This document shows positions 42,001 to 55,600 of a DNA stretch of 64,000 bases, one piece after another. The notes beneath the pieces are model-generated. The model made no database searches, was not told the DNA's origin, and saw only the letters and a list, made by a program, of their open reading frames with translations. Position numbers and translations under genes: made by a program. The DNA is taken from the NCBI GenBank assembly GCA_037349105.1, contig JAYJMM010000012.1:1-64000 (forward strand), given 5' to 3'. The DNA is from Limnomonas spitsbergensis (Eukaryota > Chlorophyta > Chlorophyceae > Chlamydomonadales). Position 1 is the first letter of the stretch; the number at the start of each line of letters is the position of its first letter.

Positions 42001-45000
42001 GAAGGTAGAGGCGTAACCCCAGAATTTGGGTACCAGAAGGTAGAGGCGTAACCCCCAGAATTTGGGTACCAGAAGGTAGAGGCGTAACCCCCAGAATTTG
42101 GGTACCAGAAGGTAGAGGCGTAACCCCAGAATTTGGGTACCAGAAGGTAGAGGCGTAACCCCAGAATTTGGGTACCAGAAGGTAGAGGCGTAACCCCAGA
42201 ATTTGGGTACCAGAAGGTAGAGGCGTAACCCCCAGAATTTGGGTACCAGAAGGTAGAGGCGTAACCCCCAGAATTTGGGTACCAGAAGGTAGAGGCGTAA
42301 CCCCCAGAATTTGGGTACCAGAAGGTAGAGGCGTAACCCCCAGAATTTGGGTACCAGAAGGTAGAGGCGTAACCCCCAGAATTTGGGTACCAGAAGGTAG
42401 AGGCGTAACCCCAGAATTTGGGTACCAGAAGGTAGAGGCGTAACCCCCAGAATTTGGGTACCAGAAGGTAGAGGCGTAACCCCCAGAATTTGGGTACCAG
42501 AAGGTAGAGGCGTAACCCCCAGAATTTGGGTACCAGAAGGTAGAGGCGTAACCCCCAGAATTGGGTACCAGAAGGTAGAGGCGTAACCCCAGAATTTGGG
42601 TACCAGAAGGTAGAGGCGTAACCCCCAGAATTTGGGTACCAGAAGGTAGAGGCGTAACCCCAGAATTTGGGTACCAGAAGGTAGAGGCGTAACCCCAGAA
42701 TTTGGGTACCAGAAGGTAGAGGCGTAACCCCAGAATTTGGGTACCAGAAGGTAGAGGCGTAACCCCCAGAATTTGGGTACCAGAAGGTAGAGGCGTAACC
42801 CCAGAATTTGGGTACCAGAAGGTAGAGGCGTAACCCCCAGAATTTGGGTACCAGAAGGTAGAGGCGTAACCCCAGAATTTGGGTACCAGAAGGTAGAGGC
42901 GTAACCCCCAGAATTTGGGTACCAGAAGGTAGAGGCGTAACCCCAGAATTTGGGTACCAGAAGGTAGAGGCGTAACCCCAGAATTTGGGTACCAGAAGGT
43001 AGAGGCGTAACCCCCAGAATTTGGGTACCAGAAGGTAGAGGCGTAACCCCCAGAATTTGGGTACCAGAAGGTAGAGGCGTAACCCCCAGAATTTGGGTAC
43101 CAGAAGGTAGAGGCGTAACCCCAGAATTTGGGTACCAGAAGGTAGAGGCGTAACCCCCAGAATTTGGGTACCAGAAGGTAGAGGCGTAACCCCCAGAATT
43201 TGGGTACCAGAAGGTAGAGGCGTAACCCCCAGAATTTGGGTACCAGAAGGTAGAGGCGTAACCCCCAGAATTTGGGTACCAGAAGGTAGAGGCGTAACCC
43301 CCAGAATTTGGGTACCAGAAGGTAGAGGCGTAACCCCCAGAATTTGGGTACCAGAAGGTAGAGGCGTAACCCCCAGAATTTGGGTACCAGAAGGTAGAGG
43401 CGTAACCCCAGAATTTGGGTACCAGAAGGTAGAGGCGTAACCCCCAGAATTTGGGTACCAGAAGGTAGAGGCGTAACCCCCAGAATTTGGGTACCAGAAG
43501 GTAGAGGCGTAACCCCCAGAATTTGGGTACCAGAAGGTAGAGGCGTAACCCCCAGAATTTGGGTACCAGAAGGTAGAGGCGTAACCCCCAGAATTTGGGT
43601 ACCAGAAGGTAGAGGCGTAACCCCCAGAATTTGGGTACCAGAAGGTAGAGGCGTAACCCCCAGAATTTGGGTACCAGAAGGTAGAGGCGTAACCCCCAGA
43701 ATTTGGGTACCAGAAGGTAGAGGCGTAACCCCCAGAATTTGGGTACCAGAAGGTAGAGGCGTAACCCCAGAATTTGGGTACCAGAAGGTAGAGGCGTAAC
43801 CCCAGAATTTGGGTACCAGAAGGTAGAGGCGTAACCCCCAGAATTTGGGTACCAGAAGGTAGAGGCGTAACCCCCAGAATTTGGGTACCAGAAGGTAGAG
43901 GCGTAACCCCCAGAATTTGGGTACCAGAAGGTAGAGGCGTAACCCCCAGAATTTGGGTACCAGAAGGTAGAGGCGTAACCCCCAGAATTTGGGTACCAGA
44001 AGGTAGAGGCGTAACCCCCAGAATTTGGGTACCAGAAGGTAGAGGCGTAACCCCAGAATTTGGGTACCAGAAGGTAGAGGCGTAACCCCCAGAATTTGGG
44101 TACCAGAAGGTAGAGGCGTAACCCCCAGAATTTGGGTACCAGAAGGTAGAGGCGTAACCCCCAGAATTTGGGTACCAGAAGGTAGAGGCGTAACCCCCAG
44201 AATTTGGGTACCAGAAGGTAGAGGCGTAACCCCCAGAATTTGGGTACCAGAAGGTAGAGGCGTAACCCCCAGAATTTGGGTACCAGAAGGTAGAGGCGTA
44301 ACCCCCAGAATTTGGGTACCAGAAGGTAGAGGCGTAACCCCAGAATTTGGGTACCAGAAGGTAGAGGCGTAACCCCCAGAATTTGGGTACCAGAAGGTAG
44401 AGGCGTACCCCCAGAATTTGGGTACCAGAAGGTAGAGGCGTAACCCCAGAATTTGGGTACCAGAAGGTAGAGGCGTAACCCCCAGAATTTGGGTACCAGA
44501 AGGTAGAGGCGTAACCCCCAGAATTTGGGTACCAGAAGGTAGAGGCGTAACCCCCAGAATTTGGGTACCAGAAGGTAGAGGCGTAACCCCCAGAATTTGG
44601 GTACCAGAAGGTAGAGGCGTAACCCCCAGAATTTGGGTACCAGAAGGTAGAGGCGTAACCCCAGAATTTGGGTACCAGAAGGTAGAGGCGTAACCCCAGA
44701 ATTTGGGTACCAGAAGGTAGAGGCGTAACCCCCAGAATTGGGTACCAGAAGGTAGAGGCGTAACCCCCAGAATTTGGGTACCAGAAGGTAGAGGCGTAAC
44801 CCCCAGAATTTGGGTACCAGAAGGTAGAGGCGTAACCCCCAGAATTTGGGTACCAGAAGGTAGAGGCGTAACCCCCAGAATTTGGGTACCAGAAGGTAGA
44901 GGCGTAACCCCCAGAATTTGGGTACCAGAAGGTAGAGGCGTAACCCCCAGAATTTGGGTACCAGAAGGTAGAGGCGTAACCCCCAGAATTTGGGTACCAG

Positions 45001-48000
45001 AAGGTAGAGGCGTAACCCCCAGAATTTGGGTACCAGAAGGTAGAGGCGTAACCCCCAGAATTTGGGTACCAGAAGGTAGAGGCGTAACCCCAGAATTTGG
45101 GTACCAGAAGGTAGAGGGCGTAACCCCAGAATTTGGGTACCAGAAGGTAGAGGCGTAACCCCCAGAATTTGGGTACCAGAAGGTAGAGGCGTAACCCCAG
45201 AATTTGGGTACCAGAAGGTAGAGGCGTAACCCCCAGAATTTGGGTACCAGAAGGTAGAGGCGTAACCCCCAGAATTTGGGTACCAGAAGGTAGAGGCGTA
45301 ACCCCAGAATTTGGGTACCAGAAGGTAGAGGCGTAACCCCAGAATTTGGGTACCAGAAGGTAGAGGCGTAACCCCCAGAATTTGGGTACCAGAAGGTAGA
45401 GGCGTAACCCCAGAATTTGGGTACCAGAAGGTAGAGGCGTAACCCCAGAATTTGGGTACCAGAAGGTAGAGGCGTAACCCCCAGAATTTGGGTACCAGAA
45501 GGTAGAGGCGTAACCCCCAGAATTTGGGTACCAGAAGGTAGAGGCGTAACCCCCAGAATTTGGGTACCAGAAGGTAGAGGCGTAACCCCCAGAATTTGGG
45601 TACCAGAAGGTAGAGGCGTAACCCCAGAATTTGGGTACCAGAAGGTAGAGGCGTAACCCCCAGAATTTGGGTACCAGAAGGTAGAGGCGTAACCCCCAGA
45701 ATTTGGGTACCAGAAGGTAGAGGCGTAACCCCCAGAATTTGGGTACCAGAAGGTAGAGGCGTAACCCCCAGAATTTGGGTACCAGAAGGTAGAGGCGTAA
45801 ACCCCAGAATTTGGGTACCAGAAGGTAGAGGCGTAACCCCAGAATTTGGGTACCAGAAGGTAGAGGCGTAACCCCCAGAATTTGGGTACCAGAAGGTAGA
45901 GGCGTAACCCCCAGAATTTGGGTACCAGAAGGTAGAGGCGTAACCCCCAGAATTTGGGTACCAGAAGGTAGAGGCGTAACCCCCAGAATTTGGGTACCAG
46001 AAGGTAGAGGCGTAACCCCCAGAATTTGGGTACCAGAAGGTAGAGGCGTAACCCCCAGAATTTGGGTACCAGAAGGTAGAGGCGTAACCCCCAGAATTTG
46101 GGTACCAGAAGGTAGAGGCGTAACCCCAGAATTTGGGTACCAGAAGGTAGAGGCGTAACCCCCAGAATTGGGTACCAGAAGGTAGAGGCGTAACCCCCAG
46201 AATTTGGGTACCAGAAGGTAGAGGCGTAACCCCCAGAATTTGGGTACCAGAAGGTAGAGGCGTAACCCCCAGAATTTGGGTACCAGAAGGTAGAGGCGTA
46301 CCCCCAGAATTTGGGTACCAGAAGGTAGAGGCGTACCCCCAGAATTTGGGTACCAGAAGGTAGAGGCGTAACCCCCAGAATTTGGGTACCAGAAGGTAGA
46401 GGCGTAACCCCAGAATTTGGGTACCAGAAGGTAGAGGCGTAACCCCCAGAATTTGGGTACCAGAAGGTAGAGGCGTAACCCCAGAATTTGGGTACCAGAA
46501 GGTAGAGGCGTAACCCCCAGAATTTGGGTACCAGAAGGTAGAGGCGTAACCCCCAGAATTTGGGTACCAGAAGGTAGAGGCGTAACCCCCAGAATTTGGG
46601 TACCAGAAGGTAGAGGCGTAACCCCCAGAATTTGGGTACCAGAAGGTAGAGGCGTAACCCCCAGAATTTGGGTACCAGAAGGTAGAGGCGTAACCCCCAG
46701 AATTTGGGTACCAGAAGGTAGAGGCGTAACCCCCAGAATTTGGGTACCAGAAGGTAGAGGCGTAACCCCAGAATTTGGGTACCAGAAGGTAGAGGCGTAA
46801 CCCCCAGAATTTGGGTACCAGAAGGTAGAGGCGTAACCCCCAGAATTTGGGTACCAGAAGGTAGAGGCGTAACCCCCAGAATTTGGGTACCAGAAGGTAG
46901 AGGCGTAACCCCCAGAATTTGGGTACCAGAAGGTAGAGGCGTAACCCCCAGAATTTGGGTACCAGAAGGTAGAGGCGTAACCCCAGAATTTGGGTACCAG
47001 AAGGTAGAGGCGTAACCCCCAGAATTTGGGTACCAGAAGGTAGAGGCGTAACCCCAGAATTTGGGTACCAGAAGGTAGAGGCGTAACCCCAGAATTTGGG
47101 TACCAGAAGGTAGAGGCGTAACCCCCAGAATTTGGGTACCAGAAGGTAGAGGCGTAACCCCCAGAATTTGGGTACCAGAAGGTAGAGGCGTAACCCCAGA
47201 ATTTGGGTACCAGAAGGTAGAGGCGTAACCCCAGAATTGGGTACCAGAAGGTAGAGGCGTAACCCCCAGAATTTGGGTACCAGAAGGTAGAGGCGTAACC
47301 CCAGAATTTGGGTACCAGAAGGTAGAGGCGTAACCCCCAGAATTTGGGTACCAGAAGGTAGAGGCGTACCCCCAGAATTTGGGTACCAGAAGGTAGAGGC
47401 GTAACCCCAGAATTTGGGTACCAGAAGGTAGAGGCGTAACCCCCAGAATTTGGGTACCAGAAGGTAGAGGCGTAACCCCCAGAATTTGGGTACCAGAAGG
47501 TAGAGGCGTAACCCCCAGAATTTGGGTACCAGAAGGTAGAGGCGTAACCCCAGAATTTGGGTACCAGAAGGTAGAGGCGTAACCCCCAGAATTTGGGTAC
47601 CAGAAGGTAGAGGCGTAACCCCCAGAATTTGGGTACCAGAAGGTAGAGGCGTAACCCCCAGAATTTGGGTACCAGAAGGTAGAGGCGTAACCCCCAGAAT
47701 TTGGGTACCAGAAGGTAGAGGCGTAACCCCAGAATTGGGTACCAGAAGGTAGAGGCGTAACCCCAGAATTTGGGTACCAGAAGGTAGAGGCGTAACCCCC
47801 AGAATTTGGGTACCAGAAGGTAGGTAGAGGCGTAACCCCCAGAATTGGGTACCAGAAGGTAGAGGCGTAACCCCAGAATTTGGGTACCAGAAGGTAGAGG
47901 CGTAACCCCAGAATTTGGGTACCAGAAGGTAGAGGCGTAACCCCCAGAATTTGGGTACCAGAAGGTAGAGGCGTAACCCCCAGAATTTGGGTACCAGAAG

Positions 48001-51000
48001 GTAGAGGCGTAACCCCCAGAATTTGGGTACCAGAAGGTAGAGGCGTAACCCCCAGAATTTGGGTACCAGAAGGTAGAGGCGTAACCCCCAGAATTTGGGT
48101 ACCAGAAGGTAGAGGCGTAACCCCCAGAATTTGGGTACCAGAAGGTAGAGGCGTAACCCCAGAATTTGGGTACCAGAAGGTAGAGGCGTACCCCCAGAAT
48201 TTGGGTACCAGAAGGTAGAGGCGTAACCCCAGAATTTGGGTACCAGAAGGTAGAGGCGTAACCCCCAGAATTTGGGTACCAGAAGGTAGAGGCGTAACCC
48301 CAGAATTTGGGTACCAGAAGGTAGAGGCGTAACCCCAGAATTTGGGTACCAGAAGGTAGAGGCGTAACCCCCAGAATTTGGGTACCAGAAGGTAGAGGCG
48401 TAACCCCCAGAATTTGGGTACCAGAAGGTAGAGGCGTAACCCCCAGAATTTGGGTACCAGAAGGTAGAGGCGTAAACCCCAGAATTTGGGTACCAGAAGG
48501 TAGAGGCGTAACCCCCAGAATTTGGGTACCAGAAGGTAGAGGCGTAACCCCCAGAATTTGGGTACCAGAAGGTAGAGGCGTAACCCCAGAATTTGGGTAC
48601 CAGAAGGTAGAGGCGTAACCCCCAGAATTTGGGTACCAGAAGGTAGAGGCGTAACCCCAGAATTTGGGTACCAGAAGGTAGAGGCGTAACCCCCAGAATT
48701 TGGGTACCAGAAGGTAGAGGCGTAACCCCCAGAATTTGGGTACCAGAAGGTAGAGGCGTAACCCCAGAATTTGGGTACCAGAAGGTAGAGGCGTAACCCC
48801 CAGAATTTGGGTACCAGAAGGTAGAGGCGTAACCCCCAGAATTTGGGTACCAGAAGGTAGAGGCGTAACCCCAGAATTTGGGTACCAGAAGGTAGAGGCG
48901 TAACCCCCAGAATTTGGGTACCAGAAGGTAGAGGCGTAACCCCCAGAATTTGGGTACCAGAAGGTAGAGGCGTAACCCCCAGAATTTGGGTACCAGAAGG
49001 TAGAGGCGTAACCCCCAGAATTTGGGTACCAGAAGGTAGAGGCGTAACCCCCAGAATTTGGGTACCAGAAGGTAGAGGCGTAACCCCCAGAATTTGGGTA
49101 CCAGAAGGTAGAGGCGTAACCCCCAGAATTTGGGTACCAGAAGGTAGAGGCGTAACCCCCAGAATTTGGGTACCAGAAGGTAGAGGCGTAACCCCCAGAA
49201 TTTGGTACCAGAAGGTAGAGGCGTAACCCCCAGAATTTGGGTACCAGAAGGTAGAGGCGTAACCCCCAGAATTTGGGTACCAGAAGGTAGAGGCGTAACC
49301 CCAGAATTTGGGTACCAGAAGGTAGAGGCGTAACCCCCAGAATTTGGGTACCAGAAGGTAGAGGCGTAACCCCCAGAATTGGGTACCAGAAGGTAGAGGC
49401 GTAACCCCCAGAATTTGGGTACCAGAAGGTAGAGGCGTAACCCCCAGAATTTGGGTACCAGAAGGTAGAGGCGTAACCCCCAGAATTTGGGTACCAGAAG
49501 GTAGAGGCGTAACCCCCAGAAATTGGGTACCAGAAGGTAGAGGCGTAACCCCCAGAATTTGGGTACCAGAAGGTAGAGGCGTAACCCCCAGAATTTGGGT
49601 ACCAGAAGGTAGAGGCGTAACCCCCAGAATTTGGGTACCAGAAGGTAGAGGCGTAACCCCCAGAATTTGGGTACCAGAAGGTAGAGGCGTAACCCCAGAA
49701 TTTGGGTACCAGAAGGTAGAGGCGTAACCCCCAGAATTTGGGTACCAGAAGGTAGAGGCGTAACCCCCAGAATTTGGGTACCAGAAGGTAGAGGCGTAAC
49801 CCCAGAATTTGGGTACCAGAAGGTAGAGGCGTAACCCCCAGAATTTGGGTACCAGAAGGTAGAGGCGTAACCCCCAGAATTTGGGTACCAGAAGGTAGAG
49901 GCGTAAACCCCAGAATTTGGGTACCAGAAGGTAGAGGCGTAACCCCCAGAATTTGGGTACCAGAAGGTAGAGGCGTAACCCCCAGAATTTGGGTACCAGA
50001 AGGTAGAGGCGTAACCCCCAGAATTTGGGTACCAGAAGGTAGAGGCGTAACCCCCAGAATTGGGTACCAGAAGGTAGAGGCGTAACCCCCAGAATTTGGG
50101 TACCAGAAGGTAGAGGCGTAACCCCAGAATTTGGGTACCAGAAGGTAGAGGCGTAACCCCAGAATTTGGGTACCAGAAGGTAGAGGCGTAACCCCCAGAA
50201 TTTGGGTACCAGAAGGTAGAGGCGTAACCCCCAGAATTTGGGTACCAGAAGGTAGAGGCGTAACCCCCAGAATTTGGGTACCAGAAGGTAGAGGCGTAAC
50301 CCCCAGAATTTGGGTACCAGAAGGTAGAGGCGTAACCCCCAGAATTTGGGTACCAGAAGGTAGAGGCGTAACCCCCAGAATTTGGGTACCAGAAGGTAGA
50401 GGCGTAACCCCCAGAATTTGGGTACCAGAAGGTAGAGGCGTAACCCCAGAATTTGGGTACCAGAAGGTAGAGGCGTAACCCCCAGAATTTGGGTACCAGA
50501 AGGTAGAGGCGTAACCCCCAGAATTTGGGTACCAGAAGGTAGAGGCGTAACCCCCAGAATTTGGGTACCAGAAGGTAGAGGCGTAACCCCAGAATTTGGG
50601 TACCAGAAGGTAGAGGCGTAACCCCCAGAATTTGGGTACCAGAAGGTAGAGGCGTAACCCCAGAATTTGGGTACCAGAAGGTAGAGGCGTAACCCCCAGA
50701 ATTTGGGTACCAGAAGGTAGAGGCGTAACCCCCAGAATTTGGGTACCAGAAGGTAGAGGCGTAACCCCAGAATTTGGGTACCAGAAGGTAGAGGCGTAAC
50801 CCCCAGAATTTGGGTACCAGAAGGTAGAGGCGTAACCCCCAGAATTTGGGTACCAGAAGGTAGAGGCGTAACCCCCAGAATTTGGGTACCAGAAGGTAGA
50901 GGCGTAACCCCCAGAATTTGGGTACCAGAAGGTAGAGGCGTAACCCCCAGAATTTGGGTACCAGAAGGTAGAGGCGTAACCCCCAGAATTTGGGTACCAG

Positions 51001-52693
51001 AAGGTAGAGGCGTAACCCCAGAATTTGGGTACCAGAAGGTAGAGGCGTAACCCCAGAATTTGGGTACCAGAAGGTAGAGGCGTAACCCCCAGAATTTGGG
51101 TACCAGAAGGTAGAGGCGTAACCCCCAGAATTTGGGTACCAGAAGGTAGAGGCGTAACCCCCAGAATTTGGGTACCAGAAGGTAGAGGCGTAACCCCCAG
51201 AATTTGGGTACCAGAAGGTAGAGGCGTAACCCCCAGAATTTGGGTACCAGAAGGTAGAGGCGTAACCCCCAGAATTTGGGTACCAGAAGGTAGAGGCGTA
51301 ACCCCCAGAATTTGGGTACCAGAAGGTAGAGGCGTAACCCCCAGAATTTGGGTACCAGAAGGTAGAGGCGTAACCCCCAGAATTTGGGTACCAGAAGGTA
51401 GAGGCGTAACCCCCAGAATTTGGGTACCAGAAGGTAGAGGCGTACCCCCAGAATTTGGGTACCAGAAGGTAGAGGCGTAACCCCCAGAATTTGGGTACCA
51501 GAAGGTAGAGGCGTAACCCCCAGAATTTGGGTACCAGAAGGTAGAGGCGTAACCCCCAGAATTTGGGTACCAGAAGGTAGAGGCGTAACCCCCAGAATTT
51601 GGGTACCAGAAGGTAGAGGCGTAACCCCAGAATTTGGGTACCAGAAGGTAGAGGCGTAACCCCAGAATTTGGGTACCAGAAGGTAGAGGCGTAACCCCCA
51701 GAATTGGGTACCAGAAGGTAGAGGCGTAACCCCAGAATTTGGGTACCAGAAGGTAGAGGCGTAACCCCCAGAATTTGGGTACCAGAAGGTAGAGGCGTAA
51801 CCCCCAGAATTTGGGTACCAGAAGGTAGAGGCGTAACCCCCAGAATTTGGGTACCAGAAGGTAGAGGCGTAACCCCCAGAATTTGGGTACCAGAAGGTAG
51901 AGGCGTAACCCCAGAATTTGGGTACCAGAAGGTAGAGGCGTAACCCCCAGAATTTGGGTACCAGAAGGTAGAGGCGTAACCCCCAGAATTTGGGTACCAG
52001 AAGGTAGAGGCGTAACCCCCAGAATTTGGTACCAGAAGGTAGAGGCGTCGTAACCCCAGAATTTGGGTACCAGAAGGTAGAGGCGTAACCCCAGAATTTG
52101 GGTACCAGAAGGTAGAGGCGTAACCCCAGAATTTGGGTACCAGAAGGTAGAGGCGTAACCCCCAGAATTTGGGTACCAGAAGGTAGAGGCGTAACCCAGA
52201 ATTTGGGTACCAGAAGGTAGAGGCGTAACCCCCAGAATTTGGGTACCAGAAGGTAGAGGCGTAACCCCAGAATTGGGTACCAGAAGGTAGAGGCGTAACC
52301 CCCAGAATTTGGGTACCAGAAGGTAGAGGCGTAACCCCCAGAATTTGGGTACCAGAAGGTAGAGGCGTAACCCCCAGAATTTGGGTACCAGAAGGTAGAG
52401 GCGTAACCCCCAGAATTTGGGTACCAGAAGGTAGAGGCGTAACCCCAGAATTTGGGTACCAGAAGGTAGAGGCGTAACCCCAGAATTTGGGTACCAGAAG
52501 GTAGAGGCGTAACCCCAGAATTTGGGTACCAGAAGGTAGAGGCGTAACCCCAGAATTTGGGTACCAGAAGGTAGAGGCGTAACCCCCAGAATTTGGGTAC
52601 CAGAAGGTAGAGGCGTACCCCCAGAATTTGGGTACCAGAAGGTAGAGGCGTAACCCCCAGAATTTGGGTACCAGAAGGTAGAGGCGTAACCCC
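30090..52693. repeat. Mosaic array segment B
   Basis: This is the longest heterogeneous part, about 22.6 kb. C5 and C4 units are intermixed, and runs of identical units rarely exceed about ten. Single-A units (about sixteen, for example near 32361, 33501, 35041, 46331 and 52615) and three-A/four-C units (for example near 30191, 32290, 32326, 38421 and 48475) recur. A TT-for-TTT form occurs about eighteen times, only from 36.5 kb onward. Private events include a 6-bp insertion at 34752-34757, about 5 extra bases near 37201, loss of bases near 37925, a GGTA duplication near 47819 and a CGT duplication near 52045. Three-C units occur near 31087 and 52195. Confidence 0.94.
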
Positions 52694-55600
52694 AGAATTT
52701 GGGTACCAGAAGGTAGAGGCGTAACCCCCAGAATTTGGGTACCAGAAGGTAGAGGCGTAACCCCCAGAATTTGGGTACCAGAAGGTAGAGGCGTAACCCC
52801 CAGAATTTGGGTACCAGAAGGTAGAGGCGTAACCCCCAGAATTTGGGTACCAGAAGGTAGAGGCGTAACCCCCAGAATTTGGGTACCAGAAGGTAGAGGC
52901 GTAACCCCCAGAATTTGGGTACCAGAAGGTAGAGGCGTAACCCCCAGAATTTGGGTACCAGAAGGTAGAGGCGTAACCCCCAGAATTTGGGTACCAGAAG
53001 GTAGAGGCGTAACCCCCAGAATTTGGGTACCAGAAGGTAGAGGCGTAACCCCCAGAATTTGGGTACCAGAAGGTAGAGGCGTAACCCCCAGAATTTGGGT
53101 ACCAGAAGGTAGAGGCGTAACCCCCAGAATTTGGGTACCAGAAGGTAGAGGCGTAACCCCCAGAATTTGGGTACCAGAAGGTAGAGGCGTAACCCCCAGA
53201 ATTTGGGTACCAGAAGGTAGAGGCGTAACCCCCAGAATTTGGGTACCAGAAGGTAGAGGCGTAACCCCCAGAATTTGGGTACCAGAAGGTAGAGGCGTAA
53301 CCCCCAGAATTTGGGTACCAGAAGGTAGAGGCGTAACCCCCAGAATTTGGGTACCAGAAGGTAGAGGCGTAACCCCCAGAATTTGGGTACCAGAAGGTAG
53401 AGGCGTAACCCCCAGAATTTGGGTACCAGAAGGTAGAGGCGTAACCCCCAGAATTTGGGTACCAGAAGGTAGAGGCGTAACCCCCAGAATTTGGGTACCA
53501 GAAGGTAGAGGCGTAACCCCCAGAATTTGGGTACCAGAAGGTAGAGGCGTAACCCCCAGAATTTGGGTACCAGAAGGTAGAGGCGTAACCCCCAGAATTT
53601 GGGTACCAGAAGGTAGAGGCGTAACCCCCAGAATTTGGGTACCAGAAGGTAGAGGCGTAACCCCCAGAATTTGGGTACCAGAAGGTAGAGGCGTAACCCC
53701 CAGAATTTGGGTACCAGAAGGTAGAGGCGTAACCCCCAGAATTTGGGTACCAGAAGGTAGAGGCGTAACCCCCAGAATTTGGGTACCAGAAGGTAGAGGC
53801 GTAACCCCCAGAATTTGGGTACCAGAAGGTAGAGGCGTAACCCCCAGAATTTGGGTACCAGAAGGTAGAGGCGTAACCCCCAGAATTTGGGTACCAGAAG
53901 GTAGAGGCGTAACCCCCAGAATTTGGGTACCAGAAGGTAGAGGCGTAACCCCCAGAATTTGGGTACCAGAAGGTAGAGGCGTAACCCCCAGAATTTGGGT
54001 ACCAGAAGGTAGAGGCGTAACCCCCAGAATTTGGGTACCAGAAGGTAGAGGCGTAACCCCCAGAATTTGGGTACCAGAAGGTAGAGGCGTAACCCCCAGA
54101 ATTTGGGTACCAGAAGGTAGAGGCGTAACCCCCAGAATTTGGGTACCAGAAGGTAGAGGCGTAACCCCCAGAATTTGGGTACCAGAAGGTAGAGGCGTAA
54201 CCCCCAGAATTTGGGTACCAGAAGGTAGAGGCGTAACCCCCAGAATTTGGGTACCAGAAGGTAGAGGCGTAACCCCCAGAATTTGGGTACCAGAAGGTAG
54301 AGGCGTAACCCCCAGAATTTGGGTACCAGAAGGTAGAGGCGTAACCCCCAGAATTTGGGTACCAGAAGGTAGAGGCGTAACCCCCAGAATTTGGGTACCA
54401 GAAGGTAGAGGCGTAACCCCCAGAATTTGGGTACCAGAAGGTAGAGGCGTAACCCCCAGAATTTGGGTACCAGAAGGTAGAGGCGTAACCCCCAGAATTT
54501 GGGTACCAGAAGGTAGAGGCGTAACCCCCAGAATTTGGGTACCAGAAGGTAGAGGCGTAACCCCCAGAATTTGGGTACCAGAAGGTAGAGGCGTAACCCC
54601 CAGAATTTGGGTACCAGAAGGTAGAGGCGTAACCCCCAGAATTTGGGTACCAGAAGGTAGAGGCGTAACCCCCAGAATTTGGGTACCAGAAGGTAGAGGC
54701 GTAACCCCCAGAATTTGGGTACCAGAAGGTAGAGGCGTAACCCCCAGAATTTGGGTACCAGAAGGTAGAGGCGTAACCCCCAGAATTTGGGTACCAGAAG
54801 GTAGAGGCGTAACCCCCAGAATTTGGGTACCAGAAGGTAGAGGCGTAACCCCCAGAATTTGGGTACCAGAAGGTAGAGGCGTAACCCCCAGAATTTGGGT
54901 ACCAGAAGGTAGAGGCGTAACCCCCAGAATTTGGGTACCAGAAGGTAGAGGCGTAACCCCCAGAATTTGGGTACCAGAAGGTAGAGGCGTAACCCCCAGA
55001 ATTTGGGTACCAGAAGGTAGAGGCGTAACCCCCAGAATTTGGGTACCAGAAGGTAGAGGCGTAACCCCAGAATTTGGGTACCAGAAGGTAGAGGCGTAAC
55101 CCCCAGAATTTGGGTACCAGAAGGTAGAGGCGTAACCCCCAGAATTTGGGTACCAGAAGGTAGAGGCGTAACCCCCAGAATTTGGGTACCAGAAGGTAGA
55201 GGCGTAACCCCCAGAATTTGGGTACCAGAAGGTAGAGGCGTAACCCCCAGAATTTGGGTACCAGAAGGTAGAGGCGTAACCCCCAGAATTTGGGTACCAG
55301 AAGGTAGAGGCGTAACCCCCAGAATTTGGGTACCAGAAGGTAGAGGCGTAACCCCCAGAATTTGGGTACCAGAAGGTAGAGGCGTAACCCCCAGAATTTG
55401 GGTACCAGAAGGTAGAGGCGTAACCCCCAGAATTTGGGTACCAGAAGGTAGAGGCGTAACCCCCAGAATTTGGGTACCAGAAGGTAGAGGCGTAACCCCC
55501 AGAATTTGGGTACCAGAAGGTAGAGGCGTAACCCCCAGAATTTGGGTACCAGAAGGTAGAGGCGTAACCCCCAGAATTTGGGTACCAGAAGGTAGAGGCG

